NCBI GenBank assembly: GCA_019359035.1
Contig: JAHHIC010000013.1
Span: 1 to 64,000 of the forward strand
Reading direction: 5' to 3'
DNA length: 64,000 nt
Origin: Scytonematopsis contorta HA4267-MV1
GTDB taxonomy: Bacteria > Cyanobacteriota > Cyanobacteriia > Cyanobacteriales > Nostocaceae
Part shown: positions 1-8,265 of the stretch, piece after piece
Layout of the letters: each line of letters opens with the position of its first letter
Position numbering within the stretch: the first letter of the stretch is position 1
Translations under genes and position numbers: made by a program
Notes under the pieces: generated by a model
The model's input: the letters and a program-made list of their open reading frames with translations, nothing else
What the model was told of the DNA's origin: nothing
Databases searched by the model: none

Positions 1-41
1 GATTAATTATTATTAAGCTTTAAAATATTTGAGAATATAAC

Positions 42-1640
42 TTAAAGCGATAGTTTGATAGTACTATCTAACGATAATTGCTTAAGTACTAATGAACCTG
101 TGACAGCTAGGGTGCGGAATGTGGGTTCTTGAAATCCTAGATAGGAGAAGGAGAAAATTCCCCGTGCCCGTTCTGTCAGTAGCCCATGTTGCGCCTCTAT
201 CGCCTTCAGCACCGCTTCACTTTCTAGTTGCAGTTCCTCTGGCTCCATTTCCACCTCAGGTAGATTACGAATATAGTCACCAATGTATTGCTCGATAACC
301 CGTTGCTCAAAGAAGTACTGACCCTCTTCAAACGTTGCCGCTGCAATCTGACTCAACAACTTGAGCTTTTGTGGTAATAAAAACCCTCGGTAAACGTTAT
401 CCCGTTCAACACCTCTAGCTTCATCCCATTTTCCCAGAAGAATATCTAGTCCTTGCTTATAAAAATCAGTCCGCTTAGTTGGAAATTTTTCCTGACCGTG
501 GAACACCCAACAGGCAAGATGCAAAAACAGAGGTGTGATGACCAGTTGGCGAAATTGCCAGTTTTCAGGTAAGTCCAGCTTTTGAATAAACTCAACGGAC
601 TGTGCCTGCCCATCTTGAGCGTTTGTCTTGGTGAATGCCACAAACCATTTTCGGGCGAAGGCTTGGATTTGTTCTTGGGTAAACGGCGCAATCTCAACAT
701 CGGTAAAGCCTCGGAGCGTGAGCTTTTTAGCCGCCGTTCGACAGGTCACCACAAACCTATTTTTGTGATACTTGTCCGAAAATCTACGAATTTCTCTTAA
801 GACAGCATTGCTCTCTTTGTTAAGAACTTCATCCATCCCATCAAGCAATAGCAATACTCTACCTTTCTCAAGCAAGGTTTCAATCACTGACTCTTCTGAA
901 ATACCAGAAGTAAGAAAACAGGAGCGAATGTAGTTTAATAAGCTGAACTCACCGCGTCCCCGTGATTCTTCAGCAAAATTCCTCAGTACGATGAAAGCAG
1001 GAACCTGGTTTGCCGCCAATAAGCCTCGGTTACACTGAATAGCCAGATGTTGCAAAAAGGTGGTTTTACCTACCCCCGGTTTACCCAACACCCTGAGCTT
1101 GGAGTAAGTTTCTACTGCCTCCATACCCGGTATTTGTTTTTGAGAAACCTCACCTAAGCCAAAGCGTTCAAATTCATTTGGTTCAAGGTTTTGTAGGTTA
1201 GAAATATCTAACCACTGTTGGCTTGGGATGTCTTCCAGAATATTTACATCAATATATATGTCATCGATTCCAACAGGACGGCTGATATCCAATAATTGCA
1301 AGATACCGCACTGGTCTTGAATTTTTTCCTGGCGTTGCGATCGCACTTCTCGCACCAAGGCATCAATATCTAAGACACGAGCCTGAACAACTTCTCCGGC
1401 CTCGGAAAATTCGGTCGGGGGGTGGGCAGCGATATCCCGCCAATTCAATTCCAATATGGAACAAATTTCCAGAAATATATGACGCTCAACCGGACGTCCA
1501 GAGAAAAACCGCCAAATGGGTTGTCGAGTCTTTAAGCTGACTTCCCACGCCAAATTTTCCTGAGTCCACCCCTTGAGGGCAAACATTTTTTTAGCCTGTT
1601 GAATTCCAATGTGTGATGCTTGGAGCGAGCGCCTGACCAT
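42..1640 (-). CDS. NACHT-domain NTPase, probably C-terminally truncated
   Basis: A STAND-type signalling ATPase of the NACHT family. Residues 1-75 form a small helical N-terminal domain with a helix-turn-helix look (ALKGWTQENLAWEV). The Walker A motif GKPGVGKTTF is near residue 187 and Walker B LLLLDGMDEV near 263, followed by the winged-helix part. Family members are signal-responsive oligomerising ATPases, some in phage defence; the role of this one is unknown. The end is odd. Family proteins usually read FSHLTFQEYF and continue into further sensor regions, but here the protein reads FSYLGFQE, then about 30 unrelated residues and a stop. This suggests 3' truncation at that motif. It is transcribed towards the window edge, so the lost part might lie outside the window. 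Confidence 0.8.
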   Translation of the reverse strand: MVRRSLQASHIGIQQAKKMFALKGWTQENLAWEVSLKTRQPIWRFFSGRPVERHIFLEICSILELNWRDIAAHPPTEFSEAGEVVQARVLDIDALVREVRSQRQEKIQDQCGILQLLDISRPVGIDDIYIDVNILEDIPSQQWLDISNLQNLEPNEFERFGLGEVSQKQIPGMEAVETYSKLRVLGKPGVGKTTFLQHLAIQCNRGLLAANQVPAFIVLRNFAEESRGRGEFSLLNYIRSCFLTSGISEESVIETLLEKGRVLLLLDGMDEVLNKESNAVLREIRRFSDKYHKNRFVVTCRTAAKKLTLRGFTDVEIAPFTQEQIQAFARKWFVAFTKTNAQDGQAQSVEFIQKLDLPENWQFRQLVITPLFLHLACWVFHGQEKFPTKRTDFYKQGLDILLGKWDEARGVERDNVYRGFLLPQKLKLLSQIAAATFEEGQYFFEQRVIEQYIGDYIRNLPEVEMEPEELQLESEAVLKAIEAQHGLLTERARGIFSFSYLGFQEPTFRTLAVTGSLVLKQLSLDSTIKLSL

Positions 1641-2084
1641 AAGACAAAAAACTCATATTAAACAGTCATAACTTAAATTTTTATGAATATTAAGGATTTT
1701 ATAGCCTTTCTTATGATGAATATCTTCTGCTCTATTTAAATCATACAAAAGTCAGAGATTAAATCATACAAAAGTTAGAGATTGACTGTAATTTTATCGA
1801 AATTAAACCAATCCAAAAGTTTTTCATACTCTAAATTACAGGTAAACTTGTGGAAAAAATTCCGTAAAAACCCCATGAATATTGAGTTTTCGGCTTCTAT
1901 GTATGAGCTAATGACTCTAGTCCAAGTGATATCAGATTTTAAAAGACTCGCTGTACCTTTGGAATGTTTTAGTAGAACCTATACATAAATTATACATTTC
2001 AAACGCTTGCTAAAACATGATTTCTAACAGCGAGGTGTCATGCTAACTCTTGTTAGCAGATTACAGAAAACAAGGTGAAATTAA
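1641..2084. other. AT-rich intergenic region
   Basis: This gap separates the divergent NACHT and fasciclin genes. Short open frames inside it have no recognisable protein character. It includes a direct duplication of about 18 bp (AATCATACAAAAGT-like, near 1738 and 1762). It presumably holds the promoters of both neighbours, but I cannot point to convincing -10/-35 boxes. Confidence 0.5.
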
Positions 2085-2486
2085 ATGGCTGATATAGTTG
2101 ATACTGCTGTGAAAGCTGGTTCTTTCGGTACGCTAGTTGCTGCGGTCAAGGCTGCCGGTCTAGTAGATACTCTTAAGGGAAAAGGTCCATTCACCCTTTT
2201 CGCACCTAACGATGAGGCATTTGCTAAGCTTCCCAAAGGTGCAGTAGATGCACTGCTCAAGGACATTCCAAAGCTCAAAAAAATCCTCACCTATCATGTT
2301 GTTTCCGGCAAAGTGATGGCGGCTGATGTAGTTAAAATGAAGTCAGCTAAAACGGTTGAAGGCGAAGATGTGAAAATTGACGCGAATAATGGTGTAAAGA
2401 TAAATGATGCCACAGTCACAACACCGGATGTTGCTGCTGATAATGGTGTTATCCACATCATCGACACAGTGTTGATGCCTGCGTAA
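2085..2486 (+). CDS. fasciclin (FAS1) domain protein
   Basis: A 133-residue protein that is a single FAS1 domain. Both conserved FAS1 segments are visible: H1-like [17 protein letters not shown] near residues 39-55, and H2-like ending [14 protein letters not shown] at the C terminus, with the YHVV motif between. No signal peptide or membrane segment is seen at the start ([12 protein letters not shown]), so it is predicted to be soluble, unlike many secreted FAS1 proteins. Small FAS1 proteins are common in cyanobacteria and are linked to adhesion or surface interactions; the role here is not known. An AAGGTGA stretch lies about 10 bases before the ATG. A strong hairpin at 2597-2625 may end the transcript. 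Confidence 0.9.
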   Translation: MADIVDTAVKAGSFGTLVAAVKAAGLVDTLKGKGPFTLFAPNDEAFAKLPKGAVDALLKDIPKLKKILTYHVVSGKVMAADVVKMKSAKTVEGEDVKIDANNGVKINDATVTTPDVAADNGVIHIIDTVLMPA

Positions 2487-2540
2487 ATTTGATACAAAGG
2501 TAGCAAATAAGGTATTGCTAAACCCTTGTATGAATCCTAA

Positions 2541-2566
2541 TGTAGAGACGTAGCTACGTCTCTACA
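2541..2566. repeat. palindromic dispersed repeat, TGTAGAGACG family
   Basis: A perfect palindrome of TGTAGAGACGTAG and its complement, lying 54 bases after the fasciclin stop. It is a short member of a family also seen near 10092, 21865, 33692, 39174 and 63919, and inside two coding regions near 43150 and 48750. Confidence 0.85.
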
Positions 2567-2596
2567 ATGGTTTTGAAAAAGATAAAATCATTTTTA

Positions 2597-2625
2597 TACA
2601 TTCAAACAGTTGCTGTTTGAATGTA
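2597..2625 (+). terminator. hairpin, possible terminator
   Basis: A 13-bp perfect stem (TACATTCAAACAG and its complement) with a 3-base loop, followed by TTTTA. It lies about 110 bases after the fasciclin gene. The stem is AT-rich, so a terminator role is plausible rather than certain. Confidence 0.5.
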
Positions 2626-3077
2626 TTTTATATAAGGTAATTCCGGTAATTTTATATCATTTATTTATTTTATTTGGCAATAAACATTGCAGTTTTGTAA
2701 TAAATGTGTTAAATTTAATCTATATAAAATCATGAAACCAAAAAATAGAAGTTGTAAAAAGCGGTTTAGTGATTGAAGAGTTCGGTAGGCTGAATAACTA
2801 CGCCACCGAATTCAAAAAGTAGGTGATGGATAAGCCTGGGCTAAGATTTACTTAGTATCCACAAAAACTCAATAAACGTTTAGCTCGTAGCTTTGGCAAG
2901 CCCCAACCAGTCTTAATTGTTTTGTTGACTGGCTTATAGAAAATTGAACTTCACTATATACCTGAAAAATGTTGCAACATATAAGTCAGGAAAGATAAGG
3001 CGTCTGGAACTAGCCTTATAGCAACTTTTTCAACCTCAGCTTGAACAGGTATTTTTGCCAACGCAAATAAATGTCAA
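2626..3077. other. intergenic region without recognisable gene
   Basis: An AT-rich spacer between the fasciclin gene and the orphan allophycocyanin gene. I see no coding frame with protein character and no RNA gene. It may contain the promoter of the allophycocyanin gene. Confidence 0.4.
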
Positions 3078-3110
3078 AACTCTTGTGGGGTGGGCATCCT
3101 TGCCCGCCCG
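3078..3110 (+). repeat. dispersed GTGGGGTGGGCATCC repeat with short direct repeats
   Basis: A GC-rich element, AACTCTTGTGGGGTGGGC then ATCCTTGCCCGCCC, whose second half can fold back on GGGTGGGC. Copies occur at 25941 and 37732, and inverted at 3787. It is followed here by two direct copies of GATTGTATTTCACTACCGCC that reach to just before the allophycocyanin start. Confidence 0.8.
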
Positions 3111-3166
3111 ATTGTATTTCACTACCGCCCGATTGTATTTCACTACCGCCTTTCAGGAATTCACTA

Positions 3167-3652
3167 ATGAGTATTATTACGAAGATGATTGTAAATGCGG
3201 ATGCCGAGGTTCGCTATCTCAGTCCTGGAGAACTGGATCAAATCAAAATATATGTTAAAAGTAGTGAGCGTCGTTTACGCCTTGTGCAAGTTTTGACACA
3301 AAGCCGCGACCGCATTGTGAAACAAGCTGGAAACCAACTGTTCCAAAGGCGTCCAGTCCTTGTTTCTCCAGGTGGAAATGCCTATGGCAACGAAATGACT
3401 GCCACTTGCCTGCGGGATATGGATTACTACCTCCGCTTAATCACTTATAGTGTTGCGGCTGGAGATGTTACGCCAATTCAAGAGATAGGAGTCATTGGTG
3501 TTCGCCAAATGTACAGGTCCTTGGGTACTCCTATTGAGTCCGTTGCCGAAAGTGTCCGTAACATGAAGGACATCGTTAGTTCGATGTTGTCTGGAGAAGA
3601 TTCTAGTGAAGTTGGCAGTTACTTCGACTACTTAATTGATGCTCTCCAGTAA
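3167..3652 (+). CDS. apcA: allophycocyanin alpha subunit, orphan ApcA paralogue
   Basis: A phycobiliprotein of the phycobilisome core that binds one phycocyanobilin. With the start at 3167 ([20 protein letters not shown]) it is 161 residues, the usual length of allophycocyanin alpha. The frame can be read 32 codons further upstream, but that part translates dispersed repeat, so the ATG at 3167 is chosen. The chromophore cysteine is Cys81 in [14 protein letters not shown], and the PGGNAYG loop is that of ApcA, not ApcD. No apcB or apcC is adjacent, so it resembles the second, unlinked apcA of heterocystous cyanobacteria. It lies 20 kb from the far-red cluster. Whether it serves ordinary or far-red cores cannot be told from the sequence. 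Confidence 0.9.
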   Translation: MSIITKMIVNADAEVRYLSPGELDQIKIYVKSSERRLRLVQVLTQSRDRIVKQAGNQLFQRRPVLVSPGGNAYGNEMTATCLRDMDYYLRLITYSVAAGDVTPIQEIGVIGVRQMYRSLGTPIESVAESVRNMKDIVSSMLSGEDSSEVGSYFDYLIDALQ

Positions 3653-3786
3653 GCAGATATTTGTAATATTATCTCCTTTTTGAGGAAACCTTTGCAGTAT
3701 TGGGACGGGTGCTTAGGGACTTCCAAATAAAAAAATCACCAATTTTAATTGATTATGGGATTGCATTCCATACCGTCAATAGGCGC

Positions 3787-3815
3787 GGGCGGGCAAGGAT
3801 GCCCACCCCACAAGA
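3787..3815 (-). repeat. dispersed GTGGGGTGGGCATCC repeat, inverted copy
   Basis: The reverse complement of the element at 3078 (GGGCGGGCAAGGATGCCCACC then CCACAAG). The two copies flank the orphan allophycocyanin gene in opposite orientation. Confidence 0.8.
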
Positions 3816-3897
3816 AAGATTGAAGAATTTATTTTTTGGAGTTTCCTTAAGCCCATCCCATAAGAAGTAATTAGAGCTTTTTTAATTTGGAAGTCCC

Positions 3898-5556
3898 TTA
3901 TTGCCAAACAAAAACTTTGGCTTCATAAGGTCCCAAGTCTATCATGACAGAGTTGTCACCAGCTTCGACATCAAAATCACCCGTCCACTCGTGCCAAGTA
4001 CCATTTTCTGGAAAATCAGGAATTGTATATCCTGCCAAAAATTGCTCTGAGAAGTTAGCTACAACTACCACACGAGAACCTTCATCATTCCAGCGAGTAT
4101 AGGCAATCACTTTCGATTCTGGATTTTCATGGAAGAAATTAATATTTTCGGTGTAAAGAGCGTGATTTTGTTTGCGAAGATGAATTAAACCTTTGTAGTA
4201 TTCGAGTAACCCACGATTTGAATCACCTGCTAGTAAAGTCCAGTCAATTTTCGCTTGGCTAGGAGTCTTATATTTATATTCTCCAAACTCTTCACCCATC
4301 CAAATTAAGGGAACTCCTACAGCAGTCATTAGCAGTACTGCACCTAACCGGGCACGACGAAAAGCTTCTTCATCTAAAATTTGGCGGTCGCCTAATTCTG
4401 CCATAATATGATTATGGTCATGGTTAGTCAAATAATTAACCACATTAGTTGCACCCATAAAGCCTTGACGCTTACAATCTAAGACATCTTTAAGACGTTC
4501 AAGGTCAAAAGTATCACCAGTGATATGTTCTAAAACGCAGTGATAAAAGCTATCATGCCAGCAGCCATCCATTGGACCATCAACATTAGTAATACTAGTT
4601 GTCTCAGGGATGTGTTCGGCAATATTGTAAAAAGGTTTTGCAGCTGCTGTTTGCTTAGCTTCCTGAACAATCCAATGCATAAAATCGTAATTGGCTATTT
4701 GTCGTGCTGCATCATAACGAATACCATCAATGTGGAACTCTTTAACCCAGTAGCGGACAGTTTCACCAACAAATTTACGAGCTGGATATGTATCTAAATT
4801 TTCATCGTAATGTTCGTAATTAAACTCTGGTCCCCAGTTATTATCAGGGTCGCGAGGTTCATGATGATACCAGTAGTCATGGTCAATTTGAGTTAATGGT
4901 GCAGAAGCTTCGGAGTGGTTATAAATTCCGTCCATAATTACTCGAATGCCTCTTCCATGACACTCGTCGATTAATCGCTTCAAGTCCGCTGTAGAACCAT
5001 AACTCGATTCTGTGGCAAAGAAATGTCGAGGGTTGTAACCCCAACTATAATCACCGGGATATTCTTTCACCGGCATTAATTCAATTGCGTTAATTCCTAA
5101 CTCGCATAGGTAATCTAATTTTTCTATTGTGTGTTTGTATTTACCTCTTAAATGAGGGTCGTCTTCTCCACCAGAAAAATCAGCAATATGCAATTCATAT
5201 ATAACTAATTCATGGTCTGCTGGTAATGGCTTATCGTCGTGCATCCAAACGTAAGTGTCTATAATTCTTTGACCTTCTTTTATATGTACGATGCTATTTT
5301 CGCTTTCGCTCATGCCATCAATATCAGTAGCATAAGGGTCTGTGACATCTACCCACTGGTCTTCTTCAAAAAACCAACTTCTGGATTGTACTCTAAATTT
5401 ATATTGATAATCACCATCTTCTAGGTCTACGGTAACGCGAAAGTAACCATCTTCTCCTTTGGACATCGGTACATCTTTCCAATCGGAAAAGGAACCCACT
5501 AAAGATACTGCTTTGTTGTAGGGGGCAAATAAATTAAATTCTATAGAGCTAGACAT
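3898..5556 (-). CDS. GH13 alpha-amylase-family enzyme with N-terminal CBM48-like domain
   Basis: A glycoside hydrolase family 13 protein acting on alpha-1,4/1,6-glucans such as glycogen. Residues 1-90 form an immunoglobulin-like CBM48-type module (LFAPYNKAVSLVGSFSDW). The (beta/alpha)8 barrel follows, with the catalytic triad visible: nucleophile Asp in GIRYDAAR near 281, acid/base Glu in IAEHIP near 313, and the third Asp in TNHDHN near 381. A C-terminal beta domain ends the protein (EAKVFVWQ). The layout resembles branching enzyme or glycosyltrehalose trehalohydrolase, but at 552 residues it is shorter than GlgB, so the exact specificity is open. It is a single gene with no glycogen genes beside it. 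Confidence 0.88.
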   Translation of the reverse strand: MSSSIEFNLFAPYNKAVSLVGSFSDWKDVPMSKGEDGYFRVTVDLEDGDYQYKFRVQSRSWFFEEDQWVDVTDPYATDIDGMSESENSIVHIKEGQRIIDTYVWMHDDKPLPADHELVIYELHIADFSGGEDDPHLRGKYKHTIEKLDYLCELGINAIELMPVKEYPGDYSWGYNPRHFFATESSYGSTADLKRLIDECHGRGIRVIMDGIYNHSEASAPLTQIDHDYWYHHEPRDPDNNWGPEFNYEHYDENLDTYPARKFVGETVRYWVKEFHIDGIRYDAARQIANYDFMHWIVQEAKQTAAAKPFYNIAEHIPETTSITNVDGPMDGCWHDSFYHCVLEHITGDTFDLERLKDVLDCKRQGFMGATNVVNYLTNHDHNHIMAELGDRQILDEEAFRRARLGAVLLMTAVGVPLIWMGEEFGEYKYKTPSQAKIDWTLLAGDSNRGLLEYYKGLIHLRKQNHALYTENINFFHENPESKVIAYTRWNDEGSRVVVVANFSEQFLAGYTIPDFPENGTWHEWTGDFDVEAGDNSVMIDLGPYEAKVFVWQ

Positions 5557-5759
5557 GGAACTTCCTTCTGTAGCAAATTATTATTTAAGCGTTGTATGAC
5601 TGCATTTTCTAATGATTTATTAAGCAAGCACATCAAACTTTAGAGTAAAAAATATACTTGACTGGCTATTCCTAAAGGCTTAGCGAAGTTATCCTTAGGA
5701 TTAAGGTTGTGTATAGTTTGTCTCACACCGAGGAACCGTGTACACATATCCGTCATTGC

Positions 5760-5990
5760 GTTCACGGTAGCCCCACGTGCGGGGAGGGGGCTATAAAAAA
5801 GTATAATTTTCGTAGGTTTGGTTGTTCGCGTAGCGTGACGCTTCGTCATGGCTTTGCGAAACCCAACATTTGAGTGGAGAAGTGTTGGGTTTCGTTCTGA
5901 GTAGAGAAGTGTTGGGTTATCCGAAGCGGACGCTACGCGTTCGCGCAGCGTGCCGCTTCGGCATACGTTCCTCAACCCAACCTACGAATA
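5760..5990. repeat. cluster of short dispersed repeats
   Basis: A patchwork of short repeats. It includes two copies of GAGAAGTGTTGGGTT, the GAAGCGGACGCTACGCG type with its near-inverse GCGCAGCGTGCCGCTTC, and CAACCCAACCTACGAATA. The last recurs at about 15145. An open frame of 111 codons across it is low-complexity repeat translation and is not called a gene. Confidence 0.75.
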
Positions 5991-5993
5991 TTT

Positions 5994-6206
5994 TTATCTG
6001 TTAGTGGAAACTAAATCAGTCAGATGATTTTTTAATGATATATTACTATTTAAACGGGCGGATTCTCGGCTACATGATGGCATTTCCTGCCAACAATGTC
6101 TGCAAAATAAATAATTTTTCTGACTGCGTATGTGGCGTAGCAATGTTTCTCCGCAGCAAGGGCATGAATGACGGTTCAATTTATTTTCCTCCTTATTTTC
6201 TCTCAT
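5994..6206 (-). CDS. small zinc-ribbon-like protein
   Basis: A 70-residue protein with two CxxC pairs, CPCCGETLLRHIRSQ and FCRHCWQEMP, spaced like a zinc ribbon. The pattern matches a small conserved protein family of cyanobacteria of unknown function. The C-terminal part, after about residue 45, is polar and probably flexible. An AGGAGGAAAA stretch lies inside the first codons, and a downstream start cannot be excluded. Confidence 0.65.
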   Translation of the reverse strand: MRENKEENKLNRHSCPCCGETLLRHIRSQKNYLFCRHCWQEMPSCSRESARLNSNISLKNHLTDLVSTNR

Positions 6207-6270
6207 TTCTTATAATTTTTTTTCTGCTACGCACCCTGGCATTCTATTTTTTTGAACAATAAGTTATCTT

Positions 6271-6759
6271 CTAACGTTCTGGTGCTAACGCTATTGACCT
6301 GGCAACTATAACTGGTTGGTTTTGATATTCTCTATAAAACTGCTCTTTTAAATCGAGGTTATATTTTCTCTCTATTTCTGGAATTACTAACTTACGTAAT
6401 TCTCCCGTTACTTGAACAGGAGTGGCTGTATCGCTAGGGATATTGAAAGGTTTACCAGTTGCGTTTACAACTAAAAGCTGTCTATTATCAAAGATTTGCT
6501 TATCACTTACTGTGAAAGAACTTAAACCTACTCTTTTGACTGGATTACTGGTAACTGTTACTGTTTGACCTATGAGTTCGGTAGGTCTTTCCATTACTTC
6601 ACTTGTTCTCACACCCCCACTATATATACGCTCTCTGGGTGTCATTGATAAAAACAGAAAAGTGATTGCTGACACCATTGCTAAAAAGGTAATTACGTGT
6701 CCACCGTTATGTTCATCTGGTGTATTACTCGTATTAGTTTTACCAGCTTCGTTAGCCAT
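6271..6759 (-). CDS. conserved membrane-anchored protein with a C-terminal beta domain
   Basis: 162 residues. A single hydrophobic segment (VITFLAMVSAITFLFLSM, about 22-40) follows a polar N terminus. The rest is beta-rich and looks like an OB-fold (PTELIGQTVTVTSNPVKRVG, then VQVTGELRKLVIPEIE). A domain of this type is expected on one face of the membrane, probably outside the cytoplasm. I do not know a function. It is a single gene; ATG at 6759 is preceded by an AGAGGCTTTTCCT stretch on the coding strand. Confidence 0.75.
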   Translation of the reverse strand: MANEAGKTNTSNTPDEHNGGHVITFLAMVSAITFLFLSMTPRERIYSGGVRTSEVMERPTELIGQTVTVTSNPVKRVGLSSFTVSDKQIFDNRQLLVVNATGKPFNIPSDTATPVQVTGELRKLVIPEIERKYNLDLKEQFYREYQNQPVIVARSIALAPER

Positions 6760-6976
6760 AGGAAAAGCCTCTATTTATTATTAATTTATGAGAAATATTA
6801 ATCGTATGACTTGCAATTGTTATTTCATCTCAGTGATGATATTAATAATATTAATAAGCTTTACATAAGAGGCACATCTAACACAGGTTTGATTATTGAC
6901 TATGACTTAAGAATGCATTTAGGTTGTTATTTAATCTATCTTCCGAAATTTTTTTGTCAGTCAAAAGCCTCATGAT

Positions 6977-7129
6977 GACCTAACCCCCCAACCCCCCTTC
7001 CCTATGAGGGAAGGGGGGCTAAGATTAAACTTTTTATGTGTATTGTAGTTAATCGAAGAATAGTTCTGTTCCCCCTTCCCTCTCTTTCCCCCCCTTCCCT
7101 CATAGGGAAGGGGGTAGGGGGGTTAGGTC
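6977..7129. repeat. inverted pair of CCTAACCCCCC repeats
   Basis: Two copies of a dispersed repeat (GACCTAACCCCCCAACCCC and onward) lie in opposite orientation at 6977-7020 and 7088-7129. Each contains its own hairpin (CCCCCCTTCCCT with its complement). Similar elements follow the kinase gene at about 54450. The pair sits at the 3' end of the kinase gene that ends at 7133 and may act in termination. Confidence 0.8.
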
Positions 7130-7132
7130 TCT

Positions 7133-8236
7133 TCAGTTCGATATCGGCAGCGTAATTGTAAACAAACTACCTTTCCCTAATTCTGACATCGCATTAACCG
7201 TACCTTGATGTGCTTCAATGATACAGCGCGACAAGTATAATCCTAAGCCGCTCCCTGAGCGCTGGTGTTTTCCTTGACGAAATCGCTCAAATAATTTTGC
7301 TTGTTCTTCTTGGGGTATTCCTGGTCCTGTATCTTTTATTTCAATTGTTGCAACTGATGCTGTCTCTGAGGGAGTTAATTTCAATTTCACATCTATGCTG
7401 CCTTTATCTGTAAATTTAATAGCATTACCTAGGATGTTGGTTAATACTCTCCGTAATTCTATTCTGTCCCCAACAACTACAATCTCCGTTTCTCCTGCTA
7501 AATCTTGGTTTAAGCTTATTCCTTTTTCTTCTGCCAGAGGCTTTAATTCCTGTGACACATCTCGCAATAAGTCTTGGATATTACAAGGAGCAAAGCTAAA
7601 AGTTTTACAGTTAGCTTCGTAACGGTAGACCTCTAGCATAGTATTTACCATTTGCAATAGGTCTTGATTACTGCTAATCATGTTGTCGAAAATGTCTTGC
7701 AGTTCTGAGGATACTTGAAAAAATTTACCCTCTCGCATCATTTTTAATATCCGGTTGGATGCAACAAGAGGTATCCGCAAATCGTGGGTGAAGCGTGAGA
7801 CAAAATCTTCTCGTAAGCTTGCCATTTGGTCGCGTTCGTCGATACTGTGCTTAAGACGAAGAAGAGACCTGACTCGTGCTTGAAGTTCGTCGGGGTCTAC
7901 AGGCTTTCTAATAAAGTCATCAGCACCTGCGTCGAGTCCTTGAACAACGTTGGATTGGTCGTTAGCGGTAATTAATAAAATAGGAATAAATGGTAGTGAC
8001 GTGTTTCCACGGATACAACGTGTAAATTCATAACCGTCGATATTTGGCATCATCACATCCAACAGCAACAAGTCGGGTGGTGATTCCAAAGCTTTTGCTA
8101 AAGCTGTTTTACTATTTTCTTCTAAAGTTATTTCATATCCCTCATCTTCGAGGATAGCTTCGACAACAAGTAAGTTATCATAAACATCATCTACAACCAG
8201 AATGCGGTCTTTTTTTTTTGGTTTGGTTAAATTCAT
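7133..8236 (-). CDS. response regulator-histidine kinase hybrid
   Basis: A 367-residue two-component protein with an N-terminal receiver domain and a C-terminal transmitter. The receiver phosphoacceptor is Asp in LLLLDVMMP near residue 59. The kinase H box is RFTHDLRIPL near residue 152, with N box [11 protein letters not shown] and G boxes DTGPGIPQEE and GSGLGLYLSR. There is no sensor domain or membrane segment, so input must come by phosphotransfer or protein contact. It is the last gene of a minus-strand run: 29 bases separate it from the hybrid kinase upstream, so co-transcription with the genes at 8266 and 9467 is likely. The cognate partner is not identifiable from sequence. Confidence 0.9.
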   Translation of the reverse strand: MNLTKPKKKDRILVVDDVYDNLLVVEAILEDEGYEITLEENSKTALAKALESPPDLLLLDVMMPNIDGYEFTRCIRGNTSLPFIPILLITANDQSNVVQGLDAGADDFIRKPVDPDELQARVRSLLRLKHSIDERDQMASLREDFVSRFTHDLRIPLVASNRILKMMREGKFFQVSSELQDIFDNMISSNQDLLQMVNTMLEVYRYEANCKTFSFAPCNIQDLLRDVSQELKPLAEEKGISLNQDLAGETEIVVVGDRIELRRVLTNILGNAIKFTDKGSIDVKLKLTPSETASVATIEIKDTGPGIPQEEQAKLFERFRQGKHQRSGSGLGLYLSRCIIEAHQGTVNAMSELGKGSLFTITLPISN

Positions 8237-8265
8237 GGTTTTCTATTCTCTGCTTTTTATTAGTT

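Noticed and set aside
1782-1988. 68-codon open frame on the plus strand
   Set aside because: No conserved motif, no ribosome site, and AT-rich composition similar to the surrounding spacer.
3071-3166. N-terminal extension of the orphan allophycocyanin protein
   Set aside because: The extra 32 codons are dispersed repeat sequence; the start at 3167 gives the exact family length.
5640-5975. 111-codon open frame on the minus strand
   Set aside because: It consists of dispersed short repeats (GTTGGGTT, GAAGCGGACGC types) and has no protein-like character.
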